Source: Rhodoferax sp. (GTDB lineage: Bacteria; Pseudomonadota; Gammaproteobacteria; Burkholderiales; Burkholderiaceae_C). From it: DNA of 56,810 nt. The translations under genes were made by a program, and so were the position numbers. The notes below the pieces were generated by a model that was given only the letters and a program-made list of their open reading frames with translations, searched no databases and was not told the origin of the DNA. Position 1 is the first letter of the stretch. Each line of letters begins with the position of its first letter. Location of the stretch: assembly GCA_013791765.1 (NCBI GenBank), contig VMTC01000133.1, positions 1 through 56,810 on the forward strand, given 5' to 3'. Below, one piece after another: positions 1 to 8,278 of this stretch.

Positions 1-70
1 AAACCGTCTGAAACCCTCATGGCGCTTAGCGTCTGTACCATTCCCTGTGCCTAAGATTTCTCCGGACGCA

Positions 71-104
71 AAAGAGGCCGCGAACCCAAGCTGGGCGCGG
101 CCTT
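71..104 (-). terminator. Rho-independent terminator of the che operon
   Basis: Arms AGGCCGCG (75-82) and CGCGGCCT (96-103) form a perfect 8-bp GC stem. Read on the minus strand, the stem is followed by a T-rich run (TCTTTT). It lies just past the last small gene of the minus-strand chemotaxis operon, so it most likely ends that transcript. Confidence 0.75.
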
Positions 105-115
105 CAGTCAATCCG

Positions 116-361
116 TCAACACTTTAATGTAATGGCTAGCAACAAAACCACCAGGTAAGGCGACACATGGATGACCGAGCGCAGTTGCAACAACAATGCC
201 GCGCGCTCGACAGGGGTCCAGGCCAAGCCATTGCGCCGCATCATCAGCAATGGCAAAAAACCCCGGATATGGCCCAACGCCTGCAGCACCTTGATGCGCT
301 CGCGCTTTTGCGCGTTGATGATTTTTGCCAGGGCGGGCGAACGCAGCGGCGACGCGGTCAT
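116..361 (-). CDS. Small hypothetical protein at the end of the che operon
   Basis: An 81-residue protein with a basic N-terminal half (KIINAQKRERIK) and a hydrophobic C-terminal stretch (SPYLVVLLLAITL) that could be a single membrane segment ending only a few residues before the stop. The start codon overlaps the cheB stop: ATG at 361-359, with a GTG directly before it at 364-362. This implies translational coupling. I do not recognise a named family. The tail ends abruptly after the hydrophobic run, so it may be a shortened form of a longer membrane protein. The coupling to cheB supports that it is expressed, but its role in chemotaxis is unknown. Confidence 0.55.
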   Translation of the reverse strand: MTASPLRSPALAKIINAQKRERIKVLQALGHIRGFLPLLMMRRNGLAWTPVERAALLLQLRSVIHVSPYLVVLLLAITLKC

Positions 362-1449
362 CACACCCGGTAGCGGTCAGTGGCGCTGCTGAGTTTGGCG
401 ATGAGTGCCGGCGCAATGGCCGTCAATGGCAACACTTCGTCAGCGGCACCATGCAAAATGGCCTCGCGTGGCATGCCAAAGACGATGCAGGAGGCTTCAT
501 CTTGCACAAAGTTGTAGCTGCCGGCGTCCTTCATCTCGCGCATCGCCTTGGCTCCATCGTTGCCCATACCAGTCAGCATGACGCCATAGGCATTGCGGCC
601 CACCACGCTGGCTACCGACTTGAACAGCACCTCGACCGACGGTTTGTGGCGATTGACCAACTCGCCGTCTTCCACCTGCGCCACGTAATTGGCACCGCTG
701 CGGCCGACCCTGAATTGCTTGCCACCCGGTGCAATGTAGGCGTGCCCAGGAAGGATGCGCTCACCGTTAACCGCCTCCTGCACGGCAATCTGGCACAAGC
801 TGTTCAGGCGCGCGGCAAAGCTGGTGGTAAAACCCGGTGGCATGTGCTGGGTGATGACAATACCGGGCGAGTCGGCCGGCAGGTTTGTGAGTATTTCCTT
901 GATGGCCTCGGTGCCACCGGTGGAGGCGCCAATACAGATCAGCTTCTCGGTCGAGACCCGGCCGATGGCCGCCACTGGCGCCCGCGCACCCGCTGCCCCA
1001 GGTGCCGCTTGGGTGGCCGCAGTAGGCAGCGCCGGGGCGCGCCGGACATGGGCACTCGCGGCGATGCGCACCTTCTCCACGATCTGGTCCGACAACTCGC
1101 TCAAGCCACTGGCCACACCAATACGGGGCTTGGCCACGAAATCCACTGCGCCGAGTTCCAGTGCTTTCATGGTGATCTCTGCACCCCGCTCGGTCAGGGT
1201 CGAGACCATCACCACCGGCATCGGGCGCAAGCGCATCAACCGTCCCAAAAAATCAATGCCGTCCATGCGCGGCATCTCGATGTCCAGTGTGATGACATCC
1301 GGATCGAGCTCGCGAATCATCTCGCGCGCCACCAGCGGATCGTTGGCGGTGCCCACGCACTCCATGTCTTTTTGTCGGTTGATGATTTCGGCCAGCAGGC
1401 TACGCACCAGAGCTGAATCATCGACCACCACGACGCGAATTTTCTTCAA
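361..1449 (-). CDS. cheB: CheB, chemotaxis glutamate methylesterase/deamidase
   Basis: A 362-residue two-domain protein. The N-terminal receiver has the acidic pair D10/D11 and acceptor D56 (TLDIEMP). A linker of about 30 Ala/Pro-rich residues leads to the C-terminal esterase domain with the catalytic triad S176 (GASTGG), H202 (TQHMPPG) and D298 (GMGNDG). It removes methyl groups from chemoreceptor glutamates and deamidates glutamines, and is switched on by CheA phosphorylation. The start is TTG (1449-1447): a GAGGA ribosome-binding site lies about 7 nt upstream and no in-frame ATG is nearby. Only 10 nt separate it from cheD. Identification is secure; the start is likely but unusual. Confidence 0.96.
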   Translation of the reverse strand: MKKIRVVVVDDSALVRSLLAEIINRQKDMECVGTANDPLVAREMIRELDPDVITLDIEMPRMDGIDFLGRLMRLRPMPVVMVSTLTERGAEITMKALELGAVDFVAKPRIGVASGLSELSDQIVEKVRIAASAHVRRAPALPTAATQAAPGAAGARAPVAAIGRVSTEKLICIGASTGGTEAIKEILTNLPADSPGIVITQHMPPGFTTSFAARLNSLCQIAVQEAVNGERILPGHAYIAPGGKQFRVGRSGANYVAQVEDGELVNRHKPSVEVLFKSVASVVGRNAYGVMLTGMGNDGAKAMREMKDAGSYNFVQDEASCIVFGMPREAILHGAADEVLPLTAIAPALIAKLSSATDRYRV

Positions 1450-1459
1450 TGCAATATCC

Positions 1460-2164
1460 TCAAAACAAATCTACTGAACCACCCGAGGTCGCCTTGACCA
1501 CGGTCGCCGCGTTGCCCCTGCGCTCCTCAACCGCCAGCGTTTCGGGATGCGAATGCGCCAAGCGCTTGACCAGCGCTTTGCCGGTGACGGGGAAAAAACA
1601 AACCTTGCGCGGATGGATATCGAGCACATCCTGCGACACCACCGGGATGCGTTCCGTGGCCAGGTAGTCCAATACAAATTTGGTGTTGCGCTCGCCGACG
1701 TTCATGGTGGTAAAGCCCGCCATTACGGCCGCGCCGCCAAACACCTTGGCCTGCATCGACTCGCGTCGTGCGCCTTTTTTCAGCAGCTCATTGATCAGCA
1801 ACTCCATCGCGTAGGAGCCATAGCGACCAAAGCCGTCACCGTTGTCACCATCGGGCAGCATAAAGTGATTCATGCCACCGGCGCGCACTTTGCCATCCCA
1901 GATGCAGGCCGAAATACACGAGCCCAGCACGGTCATGATGACCAGGTCTTCGGTCGACACAAAGTACTCGCCCGGTAGAACCTTGACCGCGTCATACTGA
2001 AAATGATGGTCACGGTAGAAGAACGAAGCCTCGCCGGGGTTGCGGGGCTGCGCTTTGAGTTGATCGACGCGCGACACGGCGGCGCCCCCCAATGTGCTGG
2101 GTGCAAGCCCGACTGCTTGAGGGCGCAGCGGCGAGGCGGCGCTGGCGGATGCGAACATGTTCAT
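1460..2164 (-). CDS. cheD: CheD, chemoreceptor glutamine deamidase
   Basis: A 234-residue protein of the CheD family, with catalytic Cys83 in TVLGSCIS and His100 in GGMNHFMLP. It converts specific receptor glutamines to glutamate and in other bacteria also binds the CheY phosphatase CheC. It is longer than the usual 160-200 residues: about 45 low-complexity N-terminal residues precede the core, and a C-terminal tail ends in GSVDLF. That tail nearly matches the GSIELF end of the CheZ-like protein encoded first in the same operon. It lies between cheR and cheB. Confidence 0.95.
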   Translation of the reverse strand: MNMFASASAASPLRPQAVGLAPSTLGGAAVSRVDQLKAQPRNPGEASFFYRDHHFQYDAVKVLPGEYFVSTEDLVIMTVLGSCISACIWDGKVRAGGMNHFMLPDGDNGDGFGRYGSYAMELLINELLKKGARRESMQAKVFGGAAVMAGFTTMNVGERNTKFVLDYLATERIPVVSQDVLDIHPRKVCFFPVTGKALVKRLAHSHPETLAVEERRGNAATVVKATSGGSVDLF

Positions 2165-2226
2165 GGGTGCCTTGCAATCATTGGGCGCGGTCGCGAACCA
2201 GGGCGCCGCAGTTAAAGCACAAACTG

Positions 2227-3123
2227 CTAACGACGTTCATAGACGGTTTTGCCTTTAAGAACAAACAGATCGCGGGACTCGCTGAAGTTTTCGGCATGCC
2301 CGACAAACAGCATGCCCCCGGGGGCCATGACGCGATGAATGCGCTCTAACACCTTGCGTTGGGTCGGCGCGTCAAAATAAATCATGACATTGCGGCAGAA
2401 CACCACGTCAAAGGGCTGACGAAACGGCCAGTCATCGCGGATCAGGTTAACGCTGATGAAGTCAATCATGCGCTGCAGTTCGGGTTTGGCGCGCGCCATG
2501 CCGGCGTTGGCGCCCTTGCCGCGCAGAAAGAAGCGCTGAATGCGCTCCTCGCTCAAGCCTTTGAGGCCCTCCATGCGGTAAACACCTTGCGCGGCCGAGG
2601 CCAGCACTTTGGAGTCGATGTCGCTGGCCGTGAGCGTCAGGTTGCCCTTGGGGCCGAGCGCCTCCAGGGCGGTCATGACAATCGAATAGGGTTCCTCACC
2701 AGTCGAGGCTGCATTGCACCAGACACGCCAGGCGGCTCCCGGCGCTCTGGATTTCAAGTGATTGGCGAATATTTCAAAGTGATGCTGCTCACGAAAGAAT
2801 GACGTGAGATTGGTCGTCAGTGCGTTGACAAACTCCTGCCATTCGGGCCCGTCATGGGTCTCCAGCCAGCCAAGATAGTCCTTAAAGCTTTCATGCCCGG
2901 TTTCCCGCAGGCGCCGCGACAAGCGGCTGTACACCATGGCATGCTTGCCGTCGTGCAGACTGATTCCCGCATGCTGGTATATGAGGGACTGCACCCGGTC
3001 GAAATCAGCATCGGTCCAGGCAAATTCCCGCCCCTGCATGTCGCTGCCTGGCGCATCCAGAGCGGCGCCCACGGGCACGCGCGCCGAGGCCCCCGCACGA
3101 GTCCCGGTTGTGGCTAGCACCAT
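2227..3123 (-). CDS. cheR: CheR, chemotaxis protein methyltransferase
   Basis: A 298-residue S-adenosylmethionine-dependent methyltransferase that methylates glutamates on chemoreceptors. The N-terminal helical CheR domain begins around residue 33. The SAM site includes the CNAASTGEEPYS motif (residues 136-147), and DVVFCRNVMIYF is the family's conserved catalytic-domain strand. The first 30 residues are low-complexity and lie outside the fold. No CheR-tethering pentapeptide can be tested here because no receptor gene is in the window. It sits between cheW and cheD. Confidence 0.96.
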   Translation of the reverse strand: MVLATTGTRAGASARVPVGAALDAPGSDMQGREFAWTDADFDRVQSLIYQHAGISLHDGKHAMVYSRLSRRLRETGHESFKDYLGWLETHDGPEWQEFVNALTTNLTSFFREQHHFEIFANHLKSRAPGAAWRVWCNAASTGEEPYSIVMTALEALGPKGNLTLTASDIDSKVLASAAQGVYRMEGLKGLSEERIQRFFLRGKGANAGMARAKPELQRMIDFISVNLIRDDWPFRQPFDVVFCRNVMIYFDAPTQRKVLERIHRVMAPGGMLFVGHAENFSESRDLFVLKGKTVYERR

Positions 3124-3159
3124 AGGAACAAGCGGCCTGCGACAAGAGCCGGGCGTTTG

Positions 3160-3648
3160 TCAAAGCGCATCGGGCGAGAGCTCCATGTCAACGCCTGACA
3201 TCAGTCTTTCAATGTCCAGCAGGATCAACATGCGGTCTGCGAGTGAGCCCAGGCCCAGGACGCAGTCGCTGTCAATCACGCTGTCTACGTCCGGGGCCGC
3301 CTTCAGGCTCTCTGCGGGCAATTCCATCACATCGCTGACGGAGTCGACCACAATGCCGACGATGCGGCTGTGCAGATTGAGAATGATCACCACGGTAAAG
3401 GAGTCGTACTCAGCCTTGGCGCAGTTGAACTTCAAGCGCATATCGACGATGGGCACAATCGTGCCGCGCAGATTGACCACCCCTTTGATGAAATTGGGCG
3501 CATTGGCAATGCGCGTGGGCGGCTCATAGCCGCGGATTTCCTGCACTTTCAAAATGTCAATGCCGTACTCTTCCTGGTCCAGCCGGAACGTCAGGTATTC
3601 GCGTGCACCCGCTGCCGTCATTTCGTCCATTCTTTCCATTGCACCCAT
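3160..3648 (-). CDS. cheW: CheW, receptor-kinase coupling protein
   Basis: A 162-residue single-domain CheW protein. It contains the signature stretch KVQEIRGYEPPTRIANAPNF followed by GVVNLRGTIVPIVDMR, which are hallmarks of the receptor- and CheA-binding SH3-like fold. It links chemoreceptor tips to the CheA P5 domain in the cytoplasmic signalling array. It is 24 nt downstream of cheA and is followed by cheR. The start ATG at 3648 has a good ribosome-binding site (AGGAG in the upstream sequence read on minus). Confidence 0.96.
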   Translation of the reverse strand: MGAMERMDEMTAAGAREYLTFRLDQEEYGIDILKVQEIRGYEPPTRIANAPNFIKGVVNLRGTIVPIVDMRLKFNCAKAEYDSFTVVIILNLHSRIVGIVVDSVSDVMELPAESLKAAPDVDSVIDSDCVLGLGSLADRMLILLDIERLMSGVDMELSPDAL

Positions 3649-3672
3649 GTTTTTCTCCTGCTGTTGGCGCGT

Positions 3673-5841
3673 TCAATGACGCGAGCGACGCACCAGCGCC
3701 CCGGTGTCGAGAATCAGCGCGACCTTGCCATCGCCCAAAATCGTGGCGCCCGAGATGTTGGGCACCTTGCGGTAATTGGACTCGAGGTTTTTCACCACCA
3801 CCTGCTGCTGGCCCAACAGCTCATCGACCAGCAAGGCCACCCGGCAGCCATCAGCCTCAACCACCACCATGATGTCGCTCGATTTGTCAAAATCAAAGCG
3901 CGGCACCTGAAAGACTTTTTCAAGCTCGATCACCGGCATGTATTCGTCACGCACCTTCACCAGGTGGGCCCCTTGCCCGACCGTGCTCACGGCATCGGAT
4001 TTGACCTGGAACGATTCGACCACCGAGGACAGCGGCAGGATGTAGACCTCCTCGCCCACTCCCACCGACATGCCATCCATGATGGCCAGAGTCAGGGGCA
4101 GGCGGATCGACACCTTCATGCCGTAGCCTTCAGCCGAATCAATCTCCACAGTGCCGTTCAAGGCGGCAATGTTGCGCTTGACGACGTCCATGCCAACGCC
4201 ACGGCCCGACACATCGGTCACCACTTCGGCGGTAGAAAAACCGGGCGCAAAAATCAGCATCCAAACCTCAGAGTCCGGCATCTGATCCGACACCTCCATG
4301 CCCCGTTCGCGCGCCTTGGTCAATATTTTTTCGCGCGACATGCCACGGCCATCGTCGCGCACCTCGATCACGATGGAGCCACCCTGATGCGCGGCTGAAA
4401 GCGTAATGGTGCCAGTTTCAGGCTTGCCGGCCCGCAGGCGATCCGCTGGCATTTCAATGCCATGGTCGCAGCTGTTGCGCACCAAGTGCGTCAAGGGATC
4501 GGTGATCTTCTCCACCAGGCCCTTGTCCAATTCGGTGGCCTCGCCTTGCGTCACGAAGTCCACTTTTTTACCCAGCTTGTTCGCCAGGTCACGCAACATG
4601 CGTGGGAAACGACTGAACACGATTGACATCGGAATCATGCGGATCGACATCACCGATTCTTGCAAATCACGGGTGTTGCGGTCCAGATCCGTCAGGCCGG
4701 TCAGCAGTTGTTGGTACAGCGCCGGATCAAGCGCCCGGCTGTTTTGTGCCAGCATGGCCTGAGTAATAACCAACTCGCCGACCAGATTAATCAGTTGATC
4801 GACCTTGCTGATCGCAACGCGAATCGTGGCAGCCTCGGGCTGGGCGGCTGCCGCAGCAGCAGGTTTGGTCGCTACCCGCGCCACTGCCGTGCTTGTGGCA
4901 GCGCCAGCAGCGGGAGCGCCCGGCGCCCCATCGAAGAAGCCAAAGCCTGGCAACGGGGCCAACGGGGCTCCGGGCGGCGGATCATCGTCGTAGAGCGATG
5001 ATTCGGGCGCACCGGCGGCGCCATCGAAAAAACCGTAGCCCAACTCGGGCGCAGCCGCGACGGCAGCAGCAACCTCGTCAAGCGCCTTGATGCTCACCTG
5101 CTCGCGTGATACGTGGAATGCAAACAAGTCCAGCAAGTCAGCATCGGTGGAGGAGGTCTCGACGGCAAAAATTCGCGTGTCGGCCTGATTGCAAGCCACC
5201 ACGGCAATATCACCCAAACCCTCAATATCGCGGAAAAGCTCCTTGATAGCATCGGCCTGCGCCAGATTTTCCAGCGGTCCGATCCGGATTTCAAGCGAGC
5301 GCGTTGTCTTTGAGGACGCTGGCGCTGACGCTGGCTCCGACACGACCGGCGGCGCTAGCACCACCACCGCTGCCGCCGCCGCCACAGCCACCGGCGCTGG
5401 CGTTGCCGGCACCAATTCTCCGGCCACCAGCGCCTTGATGCGGCGCACCAGGTCGACCGTGGGGGGGGCATCACCTTCGCCCCCAGCCTGATGACGCGCC
5501 AACAGGCCACGGCTGGCGTCCGCCGACTCCAGCAGCACATCAACCATGGACGCATTGGGCTGCAATTCATGGCGGCGCAAGCGGTCCAGTAACGATTCCA
5601 TTTGATGCGTCAACTCGGCCACATCCGAAAAGCCGAAAGTGGCAGCGCCGCCTTTGACGGAATGAGCGCAGCGGAAGATCGCGTTGAGCTCCTCATCGTC
5701 TGCGGTTTCAAGATTCAGACTGAGCAGCATCTGCTCCATCAAATCCAGATTCTCCGCAGCCTCTTCAAAAAAAATCTGATAGAACTGGCTGAGATCAAAA
5801 TCCCCCGCCGAGCTGCTGCTTTCCTGGTGTACTTCTGCCAT
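3673..5841 (-). CDS. cheA: CheA, chemotaxis histidine kinase
   Basis: A 722-residue kinase with the full CheA layout. The HPt (P1) domain carries His60 in AHSVKGGAATFGF, followed by a P2-like region. The dimerisation segment begins near SKVDQLINLVGELVITQ. The ATPase domain has N box HLVRNSCDHGIE and G1 box DDGRGM, and a CheW-like P5 domain is at the C-terminus. It autophosphorylates under receptor control and passes phosphate to CheY and CheB. Before the dimerisation helices a flexible Ala/Pro/Gly linker carries two copies of a GFFDGAxGAP motif about 36 residues apart. It lies between cheY and cheW in the operon. Confidence 0.97.
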   Translation of the reverse strand: MAEVHQESSSSAGDFDLSQFYQIFFEEAAENLDLMEQMLLSLNLETADDEELNAIFRCAHSVKGGAATFGFSDVAELTHQMESLLDRLRRHELQPNASMVDVLLESADASRGLLARHQAGGEGDAPPTVDLVRRIKALVAGELVPATPAPVAVAAAAAVVVLAPPVVSEPASAPASSKTTRSLEIRIGPLENLAQADAIKELFRDIEGLGDIAVVACNQADTRIFAVETSSTDADLLDLFAFHVSREQVSIKALDEVAAAVAAAPELGYGFFDGAAGAPESSLYDDDPPPGAPLAPLPGFGFFDGAPGAPAAGAATSTAVARVATKPAAAAAAQPEAATIRVAISKVDQLINLVGELVITQAMLAQNSRALDPALYQQLLTGLTDLDRNTRDLQESVMSIRMIPMSIVFSRFPRMLRDLANKLGKKVDFVTQGEATELDKGLVEKITDPLTHLVRNSCDHGIEMPADRLRAGKPETGTITLSAAHQGGSIVIEVRDDGRGMSREKILTKARERGMEVSDQMPDSEVWMLIFAPGFSTAEVVTDVSGRGVGMDVVKRNIAALNGTVEIDSAEGYGMKVSIRLPLTLAIMDGMSVGVGEEVYILPLSSVVESFQVKSDAVSTVGQGAHLVKVRDEYMPVIELEKVFQVPRFDFDKSSDIMVVVEADGCRVALLVDELLGQQQVVVKNLESNYRKVPNISGATILGDGKVALILDTGALVRRSRH

Positions 5842-5888
5842 GTCAATCTCCTGTATTACCTGTCACGAACCCAGCGTCGCTGAGCGCA

Positions 5889-6251
5889 TTACTTGATCAC
5901 CTTCTTAATCACTTCGAGCAGCCTCGCCGGATCAAATGGCTTGACCAGCCAACCGGTAGCACCCGCCGCACGGCCAGCCTGCTTCATCAGATCACTGGAC
6001 TCGGTGGTCAGCATCAGGATCGGCACAGTTTTGAACTGCGGATGCTCGCGCAGCTTGCGGGTGAGCCCGAGTCCGTCGAGCCGGGGCATGTTCTGGTCGG
6101 TCAGAACCAGGTCAAATGACTGCGCCTGGGCCTTCTCATAGGCATCGACACCATCCACCGCCTCCACCACCTGGTAGCCAGCCCCGGTTAAGGTAAATGA
6201 CACCATCTTGCGCATGGACGGCGAGTCATCAACAGCGAGTATTAAAGACAT
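5889..6251 (-). CDS. cheY: CheY-type chemotaxis response regulator
   Basis: A 120-residue stand-alone receiver domain. The acidic pocket is D8/D9 with phospho-acceptor D52 (VLTDQNMP), the switch Thr is in LMLTTESS (residues 80-86), and Lys104 is in WLVKPFD. Phosphorylated by CheA, it is expected to bind FliM and FliN at the flagellar switch; both partners are encoded at 11080-12489. Placement directly upstream of cheA and downstream of a CheZ-like gene fits CheY rather than a general regulator. Confidence 0.93.
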   Translation of the reverse strand: MSLILAVDDSPSMRKMVSFTLTGAGYQVVEAVDGVDAYEKAQAQSFDLVLTDQNMPRLDGLGLTRKLREHPQFKTVPILMLTTESSDLMKQAGRAAGATGWLVKPFDPARLLEVIKKVIK

Positions 6252-6296
6252 GTAAGGCTCCGACTAATTCAGTTAGGGGGTTAACGAGAGGAAGAT

Positions 6297-6752
6297 TCAA
6301 AAAAGTTCGATGGATCCGGCGTCCATGACGTCTTGCGTCACCGGGTTGGGGCGCTCAGGCACATCTTCAACAAAAGGCACGGCCTCGCCATCTTCGAGCC
6401 CCATGGATTCGGATGCCAGACGGTAAGCACAACCCTGGAGGATTTTGGAGGTATGGACGATCAGTTGCGAGGCCATATCTTGAAACTGCAATTCGGTCAC
6501 GGCTGCCCGCAAGGCGCCGCGCACCGCATCAAGCGCCGTGGAATCGACCAGCATGGGGTCGGACAGATTGGCGCTGGCACAGGTAAACCGTTCCATCAGG
6601 TTTTCCATCGTATGCATCAGTAGCCCATCAAGACGGCTTAAATCATGGACCACCACCAACAGCGAATCCTGCAGCTCCGCCACCAACATGACAGGGAGTT
6701 GCACGCCGGGCACTGAATAGCTTGTCTGATCTGCTTGCATTCTTGTATCCAA
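6297..6752 (-). CDS. CheZ-like CheY-phosphate phosphatase (short form)
   Basis: A 151-residue protein, first gene of the che operon. It holds the sequence LQFQDMASQL (residues 88-97), matching the CheZ active-site helix pattern FQDxxxQ in which D92 and Q96 have the same spacing as the acidic and glutamine residues used to dephosphorylate CheY. The C-terminus ends in GSIELF, at the place where CheZ carries its short CheY-binding tail. It is shorter than enterobacterial CheZ (about 214 residues) because the long helical hairpin is reduced. Role as the operon's CheY phosphatase is an inference from motif and adjacency to cheY. Confidence 0.7.
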   Translation of the reverse strand: MDTRMQADQTSYSVPGVQLPVMLVAELQDSLLVVVHDLSRLDGLLMHTMENLMERFTCASANLSDPMLVDSTALDAVRGALRAAVTELQFQDMASQLIVHTSKILQGCAYRLASESMGLEDGEAVPFVEDVPERPNPVTQDVMDAGSIELF

Positions 6753-7126
6753 TCACTTGACCGAAGCATCGTGTTAGCTTTGGAGAAGGTCACTATTATT
6801 GGGTGGGCTCGGCTTCGCACAGTTTTTGCGTTAACTAGAGCGTCTAATATTAAGGCAATTCGGGCCCGATTCGATCAAAAGAAAAGGCAAAGAAGCACCC
6901 CTGTTTGGATTTATCCGAGATTGTTCATTAGGGTTTGAGATGATGGCGAGTGGATTTGCGAGGCAGTTTGTGTGGCTGGGAGGCGTTCATAGCACCGCTA
7001 TGGACACCGAGCAGACGCGCAAAATGGCCGCAAAGCCGCCGCCAGCGCTCAAACAGGTGCGAAGCACCGCCTAATGGACAATCTCGGTTTATAGCTTCAA
7101 GCCACAATTCAGGTGCATCACAGACC
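6753..7126. other. Divergent intergenic region between the che operon and a two-component pair
   Basis: A 374-nt gap with no supportable gene. It should hold the promoters of the leftward che operon and of the rightward kinase gene. I found no convincing sigma-28 (TAAA/GCCGATAA) or sigma-54 (GG/GC) pair. The half nearer the che operon is AT-richer. The half nearer the kinase is filled by a palindromic element with 18-bp inverted ends (separate entry). Confidence 0.5.
6915..7087. mobile_element. Putative MITE with 18-bp inverted ends
   Basis: The left end (6915-6932, CCGAGATTGTTCATTAGG) and the reverse complement of the right end (7070-7087) agree at 17 of 18 positions. They bracket 137 bp that encode nothing recognisable, giving a 173-bp element. 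Internal TTTGAG/CTCAAA segments continue the symmetry for part of the way. The size and structure fit a non-autonomous miniature element, but I see no clear target-site duplication. Confidence 0.5.
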
Positions 7127-8278
7127 ATGATACCGTTCATCATGCCGCAAGAATCTCCTTCCCATCGTTCATTGAAAATTCTGCATCTGGAAGACTCAGC
7201 GCTTGATCATGAGCTCGTCAAGCGAGCCTTGCGCAAGTCAGACTCGGCTTGCGAAATCGAACGGGTGGAAACCCTGAGCGAGTTTGAACGCCTGGTCAAG
7301 GCGTTCGAATTTGATGTCATCCTGGCAGACTACCGGTTGCCCGGCTTTACGGCGCTGGACGCCTGGCAGATTCTGCAACAGCGCGAGCTGCCACCGCCCT
7401 TTGTGTTGCTGTCCGGCGCCATTGGCGAGCCTGCGGCCGTTGCCGCCATCAAGACCGGCATCAGCGACTACCTGGCCAAAGATGACCTGGGCAGACTGGC
7501 GCAGGTGATTCGCCGTGCTCTGGAGGTTCACAGCATTCGTCGCGCCAAAGAACTGGCCGACCACGAATTGGCCCGCTCAGAGAAGCGGTTGGCGGATTTT
7601 GCCGAACATTTGCAGATGACCATCGAGCAGGAGCGCGCGGCAATTGCCCGCGAAATTCACGACGACATTGGTGGCGCGTTGGCCGCTGTGCGCTTTGATC
7701 TGTCCTGGATCGGCCGACACACCACGGACCCCATGACCCAGCAACACGTTGTCGCCGCCACCGAAATGCTGCAGCAGGCCATCGGGGCGAGTCAGCGCAT
7801 CATGCTGAACCTGCGCCCCGCCATTCTGGACCAGGGTTTGGTCGCTGCAGTGCAGTGGCTTGCCGGCGGTTTTGCCAAGCGAACGGGCATAGCCACTGCA
7901 GTGCATGCTGCGCCAGAAATGGGCAGTCTGTCCAAGGCAGTGCAGTTGGTGGCCTACCGCACGGCGCAGGAAGCCTTGACCAATATTGTCAAACATGCCG
8001 TCTGCAGCCAGGTCACGATCGATCTGTCAGACTTGGAAAATGTGCTCACGCTCGAAATCAAGGACAACGGCAAAGGCATCGAGCCGGCCGAACTCAACAA
8101 GCCGCAAGCCTTTGGGGTCAGGGGACTGCACGAGCGCGCCAAGACCGTGGGCGGCTGGCTTGACGTCAGCAGCCACCCCGGCAGGGGCACTTCCATCATT
8201 TTGTCGGTGCCCTTGGCATCATCCGATTCAGGTACTCACCAGAAAGCTGTGCAAGATGATTCACGTGATTCTTTGTGA
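7127..8278 (+). CDS. Receiver-histidine kinase hybrid (HisKA_3, NarL/DegS class)
   Basis: A 383-residue soluble protein. An N-terminal receiver domain (residues about 15-135, phospho-acceptor D68 in VILADYRLPG) is joined to a HisKA_3 kinase core with H178 in IAREIHDDIGG. The ATPase boxes are AQEALTNIVKHA (N) and DNGKGIEP (G1). No membrane segment is present, so it must take its input in the cytoplasm, probably by phosphorylation of its receiver from another kinase. The ATG at 7127 was chosen because the receiver fold starts just after it; an ATG at 7142 is also possible. The next gene overlaps its end and encodes the probable partner regulator. Confidence 0.9.
   Translation: MIPFIMPQESPSHRSLKILHLEDSALDHELVKRALRKSDSACEIERVETLSEFERLVKAFEFDVILADYRLPGFTALDAWQILQQRELPPPFVLLSGAIGEPAAVAAIKTGISDYLAKDDLGRLAQVIRRALEVHSIRRAKELADHELARSEKRLADFAEHLQMTIEQERAAIAREIHDDIGGALAAVRFDLSWIGRHTTDPMTQQHVVAATEMLQQAIGASQRIMLNLRPAILDQGLVAAVQWLAGGFAKRTGIATAVHAAPEMGSLSKAVQLVAYRTAQEALTNIVKHAVCSQVTIDLSDLENVLTLEIKDNGKGIEPAELNKPQAFGVRGLHERAKTVGGWLDVSSHPGRGTSIILSVPLASSDSGTHQKAVQDDSRDSL

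Noticed and set aside
108-416. 102-codon open frame on minus overlapping the end of cheB
   Set aside because: It runs antisense-frame through the well-supported cheB and the 81-residue gene and has no protein-like pattern.
325-1416. 363-codon open frame on plus, antisense to cheB
   Set aside because: A shadow of high-GC cheB codons; rich in His, Arg and Gly as antisense frames are.
3370-4398. 342-codon open frame on plus, antisense to cheA/cheW
   Set aside because: Very His-rich antisense shadow spanning two well-supported genes.
6928-7143. 71-codon open frame on minus between cheZ-like gene and kinase
   Set aside because: It coincides with the palindromic element and has no family-like sequence or ribosome-binding site.
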